A DNA stretch of 64,000 nt, taken from positions 18,947-82,946 of the forward strand of contig NZ_RJJT01000026.1 of assembly GCF_003938655.1 (NCBI RefSeq). Reading direction: 5' to 3'. Below are positions 1 through 8,395 of the stretch, in pieces; the first letter of the stretch is position 1, and every line of letters begins with the position of its first letter. Both the position numbers and the translations under genes were made by a program. The notes below the pieces were generated by a model that did not search any database, was not told the DNA's origin, and was given only the letters and a program-made list of their open reading frames with translations. The stretch is from Rhizobium pisi. Lineage in GTDB: Bacteria > Pseudomonadota > Alphaproteobacteria > Rhizobiales > Rhizobiaceae.

Positions 1-378
1 GCCGCCGACACTTTGTTTGCGCTCGGCTGCGGCCGCCTGTTCGAACGCCCCGCCGCCGATATGTGGCACTCGCTGCAGAAACTCGCCGTGCTCCCGGATG
101 AGACGGCGGTCTATTTCGGCCACGAATATACGCTTTCCAACGCCCGTTTCGCACTGACGGTCGATCCCGACAATGAGCGCCTGAAGCGCCGCGCCGCCGA
201 GATCGAAGCCCTGCGCGCCGAAGGCAAATTCACCATTCCGACGACGCTCGGCTTGGAAAAGGAAACCAATCCGTTCCTGCGCGCCGCCGATCCGGTGATC
301 CGCCGCAATCTGGTCATGGAAGGCAAGACGAACGAGGAGGTCTTTGCCGAGATCCGCAAGCGCAAGGACAATTTTTGA
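1..378 (+). CDS. gloB: Hydroxyacylglutathione hydrolase (glyoxalase II), C-terminal part, cut by window start
   Basis: The reading frame is open from base 1, so the gene starts upstream of the window; about 125 C-terminal residues are visible. The segment GHEYTLSNARFAL followed by a helical C-terminal domain ending ADPVIRRNL is typical of glyoxalase II, which hydrolyses S-lactoylglutathione to lactate and glutathione in the cytoplasm. The metal-binding metallo-beta-lactamase half lies outside the window, apart from the late His in GHEYT. The stop codon overlaps the ATG of the next gene (TGATG), so the two are probably cotranscribed and translationally coupled. Confidence 0.9.
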   Translation, partial: AADTLFALGCGRLFERPAADMWHSLQKLAVLPDETAVYFGHEYTLSNARFALTVDPDNERLKRRAAEIEALRAEGKFTIPTTLGLEKETNPFLRAADPVIRRNLVMEGKTNEEVFAEIRKRKDNF

Positions 379-800
379 TGTCGCCGGAAGAGATCATCCG
401 CGCGCTCGGCATGCAGCCGCATCCTGAAGGCGGCTGGTACATCCAGACCTTCCGCGACACGGCAGGCGGAGAACGGGGCCACTCGACGGCAATCTATTAT
501 CTCCTGACCAGGGGACAACGCTCCCACTGGCACCGCGTCCATGACGCAGCCGAGGTCTGGCATCATTACGCCGGCGCGCCGCTGGCGCTGCACCGTTCGG
601 AAGACGGAAGAGCAAGCGAGACCCTGACCCTCGGAACCAATCTTGCTACTGGCGAGCGGCCGCAGGCGGTCATTCCCGCCAATTGGTGGCAATCGGCAGA
701 AACCCTGGGAAATTTCACCCTGGTCGGCTGCACCGTTTCGCCCGGCTTCGAATTTTCGAGCTTCGAGATGGCCCCGCCGGATTGGAAGCCCGGCGGCTGA
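378..800 (+). CDS. Cupin-superfamily protein, DUF985 type
   Basis: A 140-residue protein whose start overlaps the gloB stop by one base. It contains the PHPEGGWY motif near the N-terminus, then RGQRSHWHRV and EVWHHYAGAPL in the middle, the usual layout of DUF985 double-stranded beta-helix cupins. The conserved His residues (SHWHR, EVWHH) would form the cupin metal or ligand site. The substrate is unknown for the family; some members resemble sugar epimerases. Position suggests a housekeeping partner of gloB but no function can be assigned from sequence alone. Confidence 0.85.
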   Translation: MSPEEIIRALGMQPHPEGGWYIQTFRDTAGGERGHSTAIYYLLTRGQRSHWHRVHDAAEVWHHYAGAPLALHRSEDGRASETLTLGTNLATGERPQAVIPANWWQSAETLGNFTLVGCTVSPGFEFSSFEMAPPDWKPGG

Positions 801-804
801 GAGC

Positions 805-1695
805 CTACTCTGCTGCCGCAGACTGCGCCGGAATTTTGCGGCGGAACATTTCCTGGGCGGCCAGCACCGCTCCGCCGGTAACGAACAGGCAGGCAAGGAC
901 AATTCGCCAGCTCGGCTCGGCAAATCCGAACAGCGTCAGGATCAGCGTCGAAAGCAGCGGCGCGGCATAACTTGCCGCGCCGAGGATCTGGATATCGCCG
1001 TTCTTGACGCCGTAATCCCAGGCATAGAAGGCAGCCCCGACAGGAAAGAGACCGAGCCCGATGACAGCGCCCCATTCGAAGCTGGTTTCCGGCCAGACGG
1101 TCACCTCCAGGCCGAGATGGCTGAAGAGGGACAGGATGGACGTCGCAAGGCAGAACCCGGTGACGACATCCGTGGAGACGGCCTCGAAACGCCGCGTCAG
1201 CAGTGAATAGCCCGACCATGTGAAGGCACAGAGGAAGGCGGCGCCATAACCGATCGCATAAGCCCCGTCGAAATCGATGCCGTTGCGGCCGACGATCAGG
1301 AAGGTGCCGCAAAGCCCGGCAAGCGCGCCCGCCACGTGATACCAGCGCAGCCGCTCTCCCGGCAGCAGCGCCGAGCCGACCACGATCAGCAGCGGCCAGA
1401 GATAGGAGATCAACCCGGCCTCCACCGCCGGCGCGTTGCGAAGCGCGGTGAAATAGAGGAAGTGATAGCCGAAGAGACCCGCAATGCCGGTGACCCAAAC
1501 CCGGGCAGGCTGCTTCAGCAGTGCCAACCGCGCAGGGTTGAGAACAAGCACGATGAGGCCCGGAATGCTACCGATCGCAAAGCAGATGGCCGAAAGCTGG
1601 AATGGCGGCACCTTGCCGGAAGCGGCCGTCAGGAGTGCCAGGAATGACCACATCAGAATGGCCGTAAAACCGATCGCCGTCGCGCGAAGCTTCAT
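805..1695 (-). CDS. DMT-superfamily transporter, EamA domain (YddG-like exporter)
   Basis: A 296-residue, very hydrophobic protein with about ten predicted membrane helices in two five-helix EamA halves (roughly residues 5-140 and 150-285). The N-terminal stretch ATAIGFTAILMWSFLALLT and the segment APAVEAGLISYLWPLLIV resemble YddG-type aromatic amino acid exporters. It probably works as a single-protein exporter in the inner membrane; the substrate is inferred only by family likeness. It lies head-to-tail downstream of the DUF3108 gene with a gap of 30 bp and converges on the cupin gene. Confidence 0.85.
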   Translation of the reverse strand: MKLRATAIGFTAILMWSFLALLTAASGKVPPFQLSAICFAIGSIPGLIVLVLNPARLALLKQPARVWVTGIAGLFGYHFLYFTALRNAPAVEAGLISYLWPLLIVVGSALLPGERLRWYHVAGALAGLCGTFLIVGRNGIDFDGAYAIGYGAAFLCAFTWSGYSLLTRRFEAVSTDVVTGFCLATSILSLFSHLGLEVTVWPETSFEWGAVIGLGLFPVGAAFYAWDYGVKNGDIQILGAASYAAPLLSTLILTLFGFAEPSWRIVLACLFVTGGAVLAAQEMFRRKIPAQSAAAE

Positions 1696-1725
1696 CTGTC
1701 CCCCTTCACGGAGGCGAAAGCTCCG

Positions 1726-2505
1726 TCAGCCGACACTGCCGTATTTGACGGCAGTGATCGTCACCATTCCATATTCAGTCGGAATGCGCACATAGACAGG
1801 AGCATATACATTTGCCGCGTCCGACTTGGCAAACCAGATTTCCATGCGGTTGCTCTTGCTGAGATAGTCGATGTCCTTGCGGCCCTTCTTGTAGCCGGAC
1901 CGCGGCACGAAGCGCACGCCGCAGACGACCGCCTTGCCCTTGAAGCCGTCGGTCGAAAAATCCTCGTCGCCCTTCGGCGACAGCACCAGGTCCATACGCG
2001 TCTCGCCGTCGAAAATCGGCAGCGTCTGCGAGCAGACGTTGGTATCCCCGGTGAAGACCAGGCCGGAAATCGGATCGAGCACGGAGAGCATGTCGCGCGG
2101 CGTGACGTCGATCCAGTTCTTCGGGCGCTTCGGCGGCGGTGTCGTCGTTGCCGAGATAATGTCGCCGTTGCGGTAGCTGACCTCGTAGACACGGGCCTTC
2201 TTGCCGCTCTTGTAATAGAGCGAATATTTCAGTGCCTGCAGCTTGTCGTTCCGCACGACGCCGGTGACGCTGGTCTTCGCCGAGATCGTCGTGACGAGGT
2301 CGGCAAGGCCGGCGGAATTGATGTCGCCGGCGATCTTGTAGCTGTGATCGTCCTCGATCTGCGTCAGGAACGCGGCGCGCGCGATCGGCAGGCCGGCGAG
2401 CGCCACCCGATATTCCGTCCGATGCTGGATTTCGGCCGCCGATGCCGGTATGGCAAGAAGCGCAGCGATGGCCGAAATGAAAATCCGTCTGCCCGAATGA
2501 GCCAT
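1726..2505 (-). CDS. DUF3108 periplasmic protein
   Basis: A 259-residue protein beginning MAHSGRRIFISAIAALL, with a typical Sec signal peptide ending near ASA-AEI. The mature part contains the DUF3108 pattern: an early YRVALAGLPIARAAF strand, SYKIAGDINSAGLADLV, and a late LDPISGLVF / YGMVTITAVKYGSV. Family members are exported beta-rich proteins of unknown role. The frame is open a further 54 codons upstream, but the ATG at 2505 is chosen because it places the signal peptide at the very N-terminus. It is divergent from rpmB. Confidence 0.8.
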   Translation of the reverse strand: MAHSGRRIFISAIAALLAIPASAAEIQHRTEYRVALAGLPIARAAFLTQIEDDHSYKIAGDINSAGLADLVTTISAKTSVTGVVRNDKLQALKYSLYYKSGKKARVYEVSYRNGDIISATTTPPPKRPKNWIDVTPRDMLSVLDPISGLVFTGDTNVCSQTLPIFDGETRMDLVLSPKGDEDFSTDGFKGKAVVCGVRFVPRSGYKKGRKDIDYLSKSNRMEIWFAKSDAANVYAPVYVRIPTEYGMVTITAVKYGSVG

Positions 2506-2623
2506 GAGTGAAGCCTTGTTTTGCCGGGCGCAGGCAGCCCTTGCTGAGCGCTCTATACTCCCGCCGTGAAGGGAAGAAAACAGCAGCTTTTTGACAGAAT
2601 TGCGGGAAAGGCCAAGGTTTGGC

Positions 2624-2652
2624 TTGACGGGCGCGGCCTGTCTGACTATAGA
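2624..2652 (+). promoter_or_regulatory. Predicted housekeeping promoter of rpmB
   Basis: TTGACG (2624-2629) and TATAGA (2647-2652) are separated by exactly 17 bp and lie about 95 bp before the rpmB ATG. Both hexamers are close to the sigma-70 consensus, unusually so for an alphaproteobacterium, which fits a strongly expressed ribosomal-protein gene. Confidence 0.7.
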
Positions 2653-2746
2653 ACCGCAACTTTCCAATCATGCCTGTTGGATTGCGCGCCTGGTTTTGCC
2701 GGGATTGGCAATTCGATGGCCCGAGAAAAACAAGAATAGGTGTTCC

Positions 2747-3046
2747 ATGTCCCGCGTGTGCGAATTGACCGGCAAGGCCGTCCTGACTGGTAACAATGTC
2801 AGCCATGCCAACAACAAGACCAAGCGCCGGTTCCTGCCGAACCTGTGCCAGGTTACGCTGATCTCAGACGCTCTCAACCAGCGTTACCGTCTTCGCGTTT
2901 CGGCTGCCGCTCTTCGCTCCGTCGAGCACCGTGGCGGTCTCGATGCCTTCCTGCTGAAGGCCAGCGAAAACGACCTCTCGATGCGCGCGCGTCTGCTGCG
3001 CCGTCAGATCGTCAAGAAGACCGCCGAAGCCGCTGTTGCAGCGTAA
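2747..3046 (+). CDS. rpmB: 50S ribosomal protein L28
   Basis: A 99-residue basic protein with the L28 signature: MSRVCELTGKAV at the start, GNNVSHANNKTKRRFLPNL, then LRVSAAALRSVEHRGGLDAFL. Length and sequence match the alphaproteobacterial form. It is a structural protein of the large ribosomal subunit. The long upstream extension of the open frame runs through the promoter, so the ATG at 2747 is the start. It is monocistronic by appearance, with its own promoter and a strong inverted repeat after the stop. Confidence 0.97.
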   Translation: MSRVCELTGKAVLTGNNVSHANNKTKRRFLPNLCQVTLISDALNQRYRLRVSAAALRSVEHRGGLDAFLLKASENDLSMRARLLRRQIVKKTAEAAVAA

Positions 3047-3072
3047 GCTTCTGCCCTTCTTTCATACGGCTT

Positions 3073-3110
3073 CAAAAGGCTTGAACGGATAATACCGGAC
3101 AAGCCTTTTG
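3073..3110 (+). terminator. Hairpin after rpmB, probable intrinsic terminator
   Basis: CAAAAGGCTTG (3073-3083) and CAAGCCTTTTG (3100-3110) form a perfect 11-bp stem with a 16-base loop, beginning about 26 bp after the rpmB stop. The downstream arm ends in TTTTG followed by CTTTG, a modest U-rich tail. Confidence 0.65.
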
Positions 3111-3130
3111 CTTTGCCGGTCTGTCTCTTC

Positions 3131-3164
3131 AACTGGTGGCATCACCCAGGATAAAAAAATGCTG
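3131..3164 (+). ncRNA. PreQ1-I-like riboswitch candidate overlapping the start of the queuosine-precursor transporter
   Basis: CTGG (3133-3136) can pair with CCAG (3146-3149) to form P1. The loop segment GCAT (3139-3142) is perfectly complementary to ATGC (3159-3162), which contains the start codon, giving an H-type pseudoknot. Between them lies the A-rich tail ATAAAAAA, like that of class I preQ1 aptamers, and a C precedes the 3' arm of P1, where the ligand-pairing cytosine sits. The Shine-Dalgarno-like CAGGA is part of P1. The downstream gene is a YhhQ-type transporter, the expected target. A competing simple hairpin GGTG-GCAT-CACC exists, so the call is not certain. Confidence 0.55.
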
Positions 3165-3794
3165 AAGACCCGCTATACCCTTGCCTATGTCGCCCTGATG
3201 ACGCTCGTCGTCGTCGCTTCCAACTTCCTCGTCCAGTTTCCGCTGAACGCCGAAGTCGCCGGCATCAACCTTGCCGATATCCTGACCTGGGGCGCCTTCT
3301 CCTATCCGGTCGCCTTCCTGATCACCGACCTGACCAACCGCCAGTTCGGCCCGCAGGCCGCCCGCAAGGTCGTCTTTGCCGGTTTCGTCGTCGGCGTTAG
3401 CCTCTCCTTCTTCACCTCGGTGCCGCGCATAGCGATCGCCTCCGGCTCGGCCTACCTCGCCGGACAGCTGCTCGATATCGCCGTCTTCAACCGTCTTCGC
3501 CGCCAGGCCTGGTGGCGCGCGCCGCTCGTCGGCTCGCTGATCGGCTCGGCGCTCGATACGGTGATGTTCTTCTCGCTTTCCTTTGCCGCATTTTTCGTCT
3601 TCCTCGGCCCGAACGAGCCTTTCGCGCTCGAATCGGCTCCGATCCTCGGCGTGTTGGCCGCCGAAGCCCCGCGCTGGATTTCCTGGGCGCTCGGCGATTT
3701 CGCCGTGAAGATGATCGTCGGCCTCGTCATGCTGCTTCCTTACGGCGCGCTGATGAACGTGCTGCGGCCGATGCAGCCTGCGCGCGCCGGCTGA
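3159..3794 (+). CDS. Queuosine precursor transporter, YhhQ/QPTR family
   Basis: A 211-residue hydrophobic protein with about six membrane helices. MLKTRYTLAYVALMTLVVVASN, the motif TWGAFSYPVAFLITDLTNR, and late SWALGDFAVKMIVGL are characteristic of the YhhQ (DUF165/COG1738) family, which imports preQ0/preQ1-type precursors of the tRNA base queuosine. The start ATG is fixed by family alignment and by the upstream SD-like CAGGA. The leader contains a preQ1-I-like pseudoknot that would cover SD and start codon, matching ligand-repressed translation. Confidence 0.9.
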   Translation: MLKTRYTLAYVALMTLVVVASNFLVQFPLNAEVAGINLADILTWGAFSYPVAFLITDLTNRQFGPQAARKVVFAGFVVGVSLSFFTSVPRIAIASGSAYLAGQLLDIAVFNRLRRQAWWRAPLVGSLIGSALDTVMFFSLSFAAFFVFLGPNEPFALESAPILGVLAAEAPRWISWALGDFAVKMIVGLVMLLPYGALMNVLRPMQPARAG

Positions 3795-3808
3795 GAATCG
3801 CCCCGAAA

Positions 3809-4375
3809 TTACCGCCGCCGTCGGACCGCACTGGCAGCGATGGCAGGATGCAGGAGAACTTCTGCGACGAGATCATCGATGTCTCGCGATGAATCGAGCC
3901 GCAATACTGGCGCCGTCTGCGTTTCCAGCCATTGCTCATGCGCAGCAAGACTGCGGCGTTCGGGACCGGCCGTATCGTAACTGGCCGCCCATTCCATGAA
4001 TTCCCCGCTCTTGACTTCCATATCGCCGCCAGGCCCGATCCTTTTTCCGTATCGGGCGATCTCGCGCGCACGGATCCGCGCCATTCGAAGCTCCGGCTCG
4101 ATCCTGAGAAACACGATCAGATCATAGAGCGGCTCGATCGGCCTCCCCCATTTCAGCGCCGAGCCGGAAAGGACCCAGCCGTCATGGCGCGCCGCCTCGT
4201 CGAGCAGCAGCCGGATGCGCTCGTCGGCATCCCTCGGCCTCGTGAACGGCGGATCGGTCGGCAGCCAGAAAAAGTCGTCGGTGTCGAGATGGGCGATATC
4301 GAGCTTTTCGGCGAGCGCACGGCCGAGCGATGTCGTGCCGGAACCGGACGCGCCCATGACATGGACATGCACCAT
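3809..4375 (-). CDS. Adenylate kinase-like P-loop ATPase with an unusual Walker A
   Basis: A 188-residue protein starting MVHVHVMGASGSGTTSLGRALA. The P-loop lacks the usual lysine: GASGSGTT has Thr where GxxxxGK[ST] has Lys. This is known in a subfamily of small AAA/adenylate-kinase-like proteins. Next comes LDTDDFFWLPTDPPF and a lid-like region with RAREIARYGKRI. It is probably a soluble nucleotide- or small-molecule kinase of unknown substrate. It converges on the queuosine transporter and stands about 90 bp downstream of the phytase-like gene on the same strand. Confidence 0.75.
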   Translation of the reverse strand: MVHVHVMGASGSGTTSLGRALAEKLDIAHLDTDDFFWLPTDPPFTRPRDADERIRLLLDEAARHDGWVLSGSALKWGRPIEPLYDLIVFLRIEPELRMARIRAREIARYGKRIGPGGDMEVKSGEFMEWAASYDTAGPERRSLAAHEQWLETQTAPVLRLDSSRDIDDLVAEVLLHPAIAASAVRRRR

Positions 4376-4465
4376 GACTTCCCTCCGAATGTTGCTTCCT
4401 GATGCCGCAGATCGGCCGATTGCGGCTCATTCCGATAGCCAAGGCATATGACAGCCGTCTGAAGC

Positions 4466-5464
4466 CTAATCGGAGAGGCGGAATTCCAGCATCAGATTGC
4501 GCTGCAGGATCGAATGATTGTCGTCCGACACCAGAATGATATGGGTCGTGCCGTCGGCCGCCTGGAAGGCGTCGAGGCCTTCCATGTTGTCGATCTGCGA
4601 GTTGAAATTGCCTTCGAGCAGAAGTTCGCCGTCAACGACGGCGCCCGGCCGGATGTCGGCGCCCTTGATACGCCGAAGGCGCATGCCGATGCCTTCGGCC
4701 ATGTTGAAGCGGCGCTCCAGCAGCAGCAGATCGCCATTCGGCAGGAAGGCGCCGTCGGTGACATCAAAGGCACCGTCGCGCTCGACCGAGAAACGCCCCT
4801 TCAGCGGCCCGCTGAGAATGGCCGCCATCCGGTTGCCCTCACTGTCGAGACCGCGCTCGGAGACGACGACCACGCCCCCTTGCAGCGGGCTGGATGCGGG
4901 CGCCACGGTAATGGTCTCGATGCCGCGATTGTCGCTCAGCATCTTGAGCGGAATGAGGATCGGCAGAGTGGCGATCGCACCCGACTCGGCAAAACCGGGA
5001 TCGGGATAGACATCGACACGATGATCCTGCTCGAAGGAGACCAGCACCCGGTCGCCATCGAGCGCCAGGCCCTCGGCATCCATATGCCCCTTGCCCTCGA
5101 AGCTGCGGCCCGAGCGGTTCTTCATCGGCGTGATCTCGACATCCGAAAGACCCGAAAGCCTGCCCTTGGCATCGCGTTCGATGCTGCCGGTCAACCACTG
5201 GCCAGTGTCAAGTACGACGACGAAATGCTTTTGGTCCGGCCGGAAGCGAATGGAGGAGAGCGAGCCGAACAGCGCCCTGCTGGAAACCATTTCCAGCCCG
5301 CCGAGAAATTCCAGCGAGCCGAATTTCGTCTCCGACGAGCCGATCCTGAAATCCGAAATTTGCCGGCTAATGACCGGCACCTCGGCGCCCGCCCATGCCG
5401 GCGAAGCGCCGGCTGCGATGCAGAGGGCGGTCGCAGCCGCGCGGCAAAGGCGCTTGAGCGTCAT
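4466..5464 (-). CDS. Secreted esterase-like/phytase-like beta-propeller protein
   Basis: A 332-residue protein with an N-terminal signal peptide (basic MTLKRLCR, hydrophobic core, cleavage near AWA-GAE). The mature chain has repeated propeller-like strands, FLGGLEMVSSRALFGSLSSIRF, DAEGLALDGDRVLVSFEQ, DGAFLPNGDLLLLERR and IDNMEGLDAFQAADG, matching the 'esterase-like activity of phytase' domain (COG4246). It is likely periplasmic. Real phytase or phosphoesterase activity is not shown for most members. It is followed on the same strand by the kinase-like gene and lies just downstream of cobT. Confidence 0.75.
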   Translation of the reverse strand: MTLKRLCRAAATALCIAAGASPAWAGAEVPVISRQISDFRIGSSETKFGSLEFLGGLEMVSSRALFGSLSSIRFRPDQKHFVVVLDTGQWLTGSIERDAKGRLSGLSDVEITPMKNRSGRSFEGKGHMDAEGLALDGDRVLVSFEQDHRVDVYPDPGFAESGAIATLPILIPLKMLSDNRGIETITVAPASSPLQGGVVVVSERGLDSEGNRMAAILSGPLKGRFSVERDGAFDVTDGAFLPNGDLLLLERRFNMAEGIGMRLRRIKGADIRPGAVVDGELLLEGNFNSQIDNMEGLDAFQAADGTTHIILVSDDNHSILQRNLMLEFRLSD

Positions 5465-5488
5465 GCCGGGCGGTTTCCGGGAACGGCG

Positions 5489-7390
5489 TCAGCCGGCACG
5501 GCGTAGCCGGCCGCCGCGCGGCTGGGCGGATTGATCTTCGAAGAGCGAGGCAAGCTGCTCGGTCATCGCGCCGGCAAGCTCGTCCGCATCGACGATCGTC
5601 ACGGCGCGGCGATAGTAGCGCGTCACGTCATGACCGATGCCGATTGCCAGCAGTTCCACTGGCGAGCGCGTCTCGATCTGCTCGATGACGGCGCGAAGGT
5701 GTCGCTCGAGATAATTGCCCGGATTGACCGACAGCGTCGAATCGTCGACCGGCGCGCCGTCCGAGATCATCATCAGGATACGGCGCTGCTCGCGGCGTGC
5801 GAGCAGGCGATTGTGCGCCCAGATCAGCGCCTCGCCGTCGATATTTTCCTTGAGCAGGCCCTCACGCATCATCAGCCCGAGATTGGAGCGTGCCCGCCGC
5901 CACGGCGCGTCCGCCGACTTGTAGATGATGTGGCGCAGGTCGTTGAGGCGGCCCGGCGTCTGCGGCTTGCCGCCGGCAAGCCAGCTTTCGCGCGCCTGCC
6001 CGCCCTTCCACGCCTTCGTCGTGAAGCCGAGGATTTCGACCTTGACGCCGCAGCGCTCCAGCGTGCGGGCAAGAATGTCGGCGCAGGTGGCGGCAACCGT
6101 GATCGGTCGGCCGCGCATCGAACCGGAATTGTCGATGAGCAGGGTGACAACAGTGTCGCGGAATTGCGTGTCGCGCTCCATCTTGAAGGAGAGCGCCTGC
6201 ATCGGATCGATGATGATGCGCTGCAGCCGGGCCGAATCGAGATAGCCCTCTTCCAGATCGAAATCCCAGGCGCGATTCTGTTGCGCCATCAGGCGGCGCT
6301 GCAGCCGGTTGGCGAGCCGCCCGACCGCGCCTTGCAGATGCGCCAGCTGCTTGTCGAGGAAGGCGCGCAGGCGCTCCAGCTCAGCGGCATCGCAGAGTTC
6401 CTCGGCCGTGATGATCTCGTCGAACTCTTCGGTAAAGACGTGATAATCGACCTTCTCGTTGAAATCGGCGAAAGGCGTGTTCGGGCGGCGGGTCTCGCCG
6501 GGTGTTTCCGAATCGTCCTCGCCCTCTTCCATCATGTCGTCGTCAGAGATTTCGGCGCCTTCGGTCTCGCCGTCCTCCATCTGCTCGTCGGCGACCTCGC
6601 TGTCCTCGACAGGCGCGGCGTCGGTGCCGGCATCCTCGTCGACGTCGTCCTGGTCCTGCTCGTCGCCGCTCGGCTGGTCTTCCTGGTCCGACTGGTCGTT
6701 ATCGTCGGCCTGGCTGTCGTCGTCACCGTATTCCTCGGCCATTTCCATGGCCGACAACATGTTGCGGACGACCTTGGCGAAGGCCTGCTGGTCGTTGATC
6801 GCCTCCGAAAGGTTGTCGAGTTCCGATCCCGCCTTGTCCTCGATGAAGCCGCGCCAGAGATCGAGCACCTTGCCGGCCGAGGCCGGTGGGCGGTGGCCGG
6901 TCAGCTTCTCGCGCACCATCATCGCCACGGCTTCACCGATCGGCGCGTCTTCCTGACGCTCTATGCCGGTGAAATTGGCCTTGGAATATTTCTCCTCCGT
7001 CATGGAGCGCAGATTCGCAGCCATGCCCTCCATGCGCAGCGCGCCGATCGACTCGACACGCGCCTGCTCGACGGCATCGAAGATCACCCGGGCGTCCGAG
7101 CCCTGCGGCGCCATCGTCGCATGCAGCTTCTCGTCATGGCAGGCAAGGCGCAGCGCCATGGAATCGCCGAGCCCGCGGGTCACCGCCAGCTCGTGCGCCG
7201 TCGGCCGCTTGGAAAGCTCCGGCAGCCGAATGCGCTCGCCGGTCATCCCCGGCCGTTCGTTGGCGAAGGTCACCTCGATATCGCCGTCGCCGGCGATCGA
7301 GCGCACGCAGCCCGATATCGCCCGGCGCAATGGCTCGACGTCGACAGGAGCGCCGGGCTTTGCTTTCGAATTGTCACCGCGAGATGCCAT
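5489..7390 (-). CDS. cobT: Aerobic cobaltochelatase subunit CobT
   Basis: A 633-residue protein. The C-terminal ~215 residues form a von Willebrand A domain with an intact MIDAS motif, LIDNSGSM (about residue 418). The middle (about 220-320) is a long Asp/Glu-rich linker, and the N-terminal part matches CobT. With CobN and CobS it inserts Co2+ into hydrogenobyrinate a,c-diamide in aerobic cobalamin synthesis. cobS ends 12 bp upstream on the same strand, forming a cobS-cobT operon. The cobN gene is not in this window. Confidence 0.96.
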   Translation of the reverse strand: MASRGDNSKAKPGAPVDVEPLRRAISGCVRSIAGDGDIEVTFANERPGMTGERIRLPELSKRPTAHELAVTRGLGDSMALRLACHDEKLHATMAPQGSDARVIFDAVEQARVESIGALRMEGMAANLRSMTEEKYSKANFTGIERQEDAPIGEAVAMMVREKLTGHRPPASAGKVLDLWRGFIEDKAGSELDNLSEAINDQQAFAKVVRNMLSAMEMAEEYGDDDSQADDNDQSDQEDQPSGDEQDQDDVDEDAGTDAAPVEDSEVADEQMEDGETEGAEISDDDMMEEGEDDSETPGETRRPNTPFADFNEKVDYHVFTEEFDEIITAEELCDAAELERLRAFLDKQLAHLQGAVGRLANRLQRRLMAQQNRAWDFDLEEGYLDSARLQRIIIDPMQALSFKMERDTQFRDTVVTLLIDNSGSMRGRPITVAATCADILARTLERCGVKVEILGFTTKAWKGGQARESWLAGGKPQTPGRLNDLRHIIYKSADAPWRRARSNLGLMMREGLLKENIDGEALIWAHNRLLARREQRRILMMISDGAPVDDSTLSVNPGNYLERHLRAVIEQIETRSPVELLAIGIGHDVTRYYRRAVTIVDADELAGAMTEQLASLFEDQSAQPRGGRLRRAG

Positions 7391-7402
7391 GATCGGTCGG
7401 TC

Positions 7403-8395
7403 TCAGGCTCCGAGAACGATGTTGGCGGCACTTTCCTTCAGCTCGACGCCGAAGGCGCGCTGATAGTGCTCGGCAACCAGCGGACGTTCCAGCTCGTCGC
7501 ACTTGTTGAGGAAGGTGACGCGGAAGGCGAAGGCGAGATCGCCGAAGATCTCGGCGTTTTCAGCCCAGGTGATGACCGTGCGCGGGCTCATGACGGTGGA
7601 GAGATCGCCGTTCATGAAGGCAGCGCGCGTCAGGTCGGCAACGCGAACCATCTTCGATACGGTCTCGCGGCCGTTCTTGTCCTTGCCGAAGCTCTTCACC
7701 TTGGCGGCGACGATATTCACTTCGTGATCATGCGGCAGGTAGTTCAGCGTCGTCACGATCGACCAGCGGTCCATCTGCGCCTGGTTGATCTGCTGCGTGC
7801 CGTGATAGAGGCCGGTCGTGTCGCCGAGGCCGATCGTATTGGCGGTTGCAAACAGGCGGAAAGCCGGATGCGGCCGAATGACGCGGCTCTGATCGAGCAA
7901 GGTCAGGCGACCGGAGGATTCCAGCACGCGCTGGATGACGAACATCACGTCGGGGCGGCCGGCATCGTATTCGTCGAAGACGAGCGCGACATTGTGCTGA
8001 TAGGCCCAGGGCAGAATGCCGTCCTTGAATTCGGTCACCTGCAGCCCGTCCTTGACGACAATCGCATCCTTGCCGACGAGATCGATACGGCTGACATGGC
8101 TGTCGAGGTTGATGCGCACGCAGGGCCAGTTGAGCCGCGCCGCCACCTGCTCGATATGCGAGGACTTGCCCGTGCCGTGATAGCCGGAGATCATCACGCG
8201 GCGGTTATGCGCGAAGCCTGCGAGAATGGCGAGCGTCGTGTCACGGTCGAACAGGTAATCGGGGTCGAGATCAGGCACATAGGCGTCGCCCTTGCTGTAG
8301 GCGGGAACGCGGATGTCGGATTCAATACCGAAGGTCTCGCGGACCGAAACGGTGGTGTCGGGCAGTTCTGATATATCGAGGTCGATCTTGCTCAT
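7403..8395 (-). CDS. cobS: Aerobic cobaltochelatase subunit CobS
   Basis: A 330-residue AAA+ ATPase. Walker A is GYHGTGKSS (about residue 70), Walker B lies in VALVFDEYDAG, and sensor-like ATANTIGLGDTTGLY follows. CobS hexamers couple ATP hydrolysis to cobalt insertion by CobN together with CobT. Two ATGs are adjacent (8398 and 8395); the second is chosen because GGAG lies five bases before it. It is the first gene of the cobS-cobT unit, 300 bp downstream of the J-domain gene. Confidence 0.96.
   Translation of the reverse strand: MSKIDLDISELPDTTVSVRETFGIESDIRVPAYSKGDAYVPDLDPDYLFDRDTTLAILAGFAHNRRVMISGYHGTGKSSHIEQVAARLNWPCVRINLDSHVSRIDLVGKDAIVVKDGLQVTEFKDGILPWAYQHNVALVFDEYDAGRPDVMFVIQRVLESSGRLTLLDQSRVIRPHPAFRLFATANTIGLGDTTGLYHGTQQINQAQMDRWSIVTTLNYLPHDHEVNIVAAKVKSFGKDKNGRETVSKMVRVADLTRAAFMNGDLSTVMSPRTVITWAENAEIFGDLAFAFRVTFLNKCDELERPLVAEHYQRAFGVELKESAANIVLGA

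Noticed and set aside
5531..8371. A 946-codon open frame antisense to cobS-cobT
   Set aside because: It arises from strong GC-rich codon bias opposite two well-conserved genes; its translation resembles no protein family and is rich in Arg/His/Asp typical of shadow frames.
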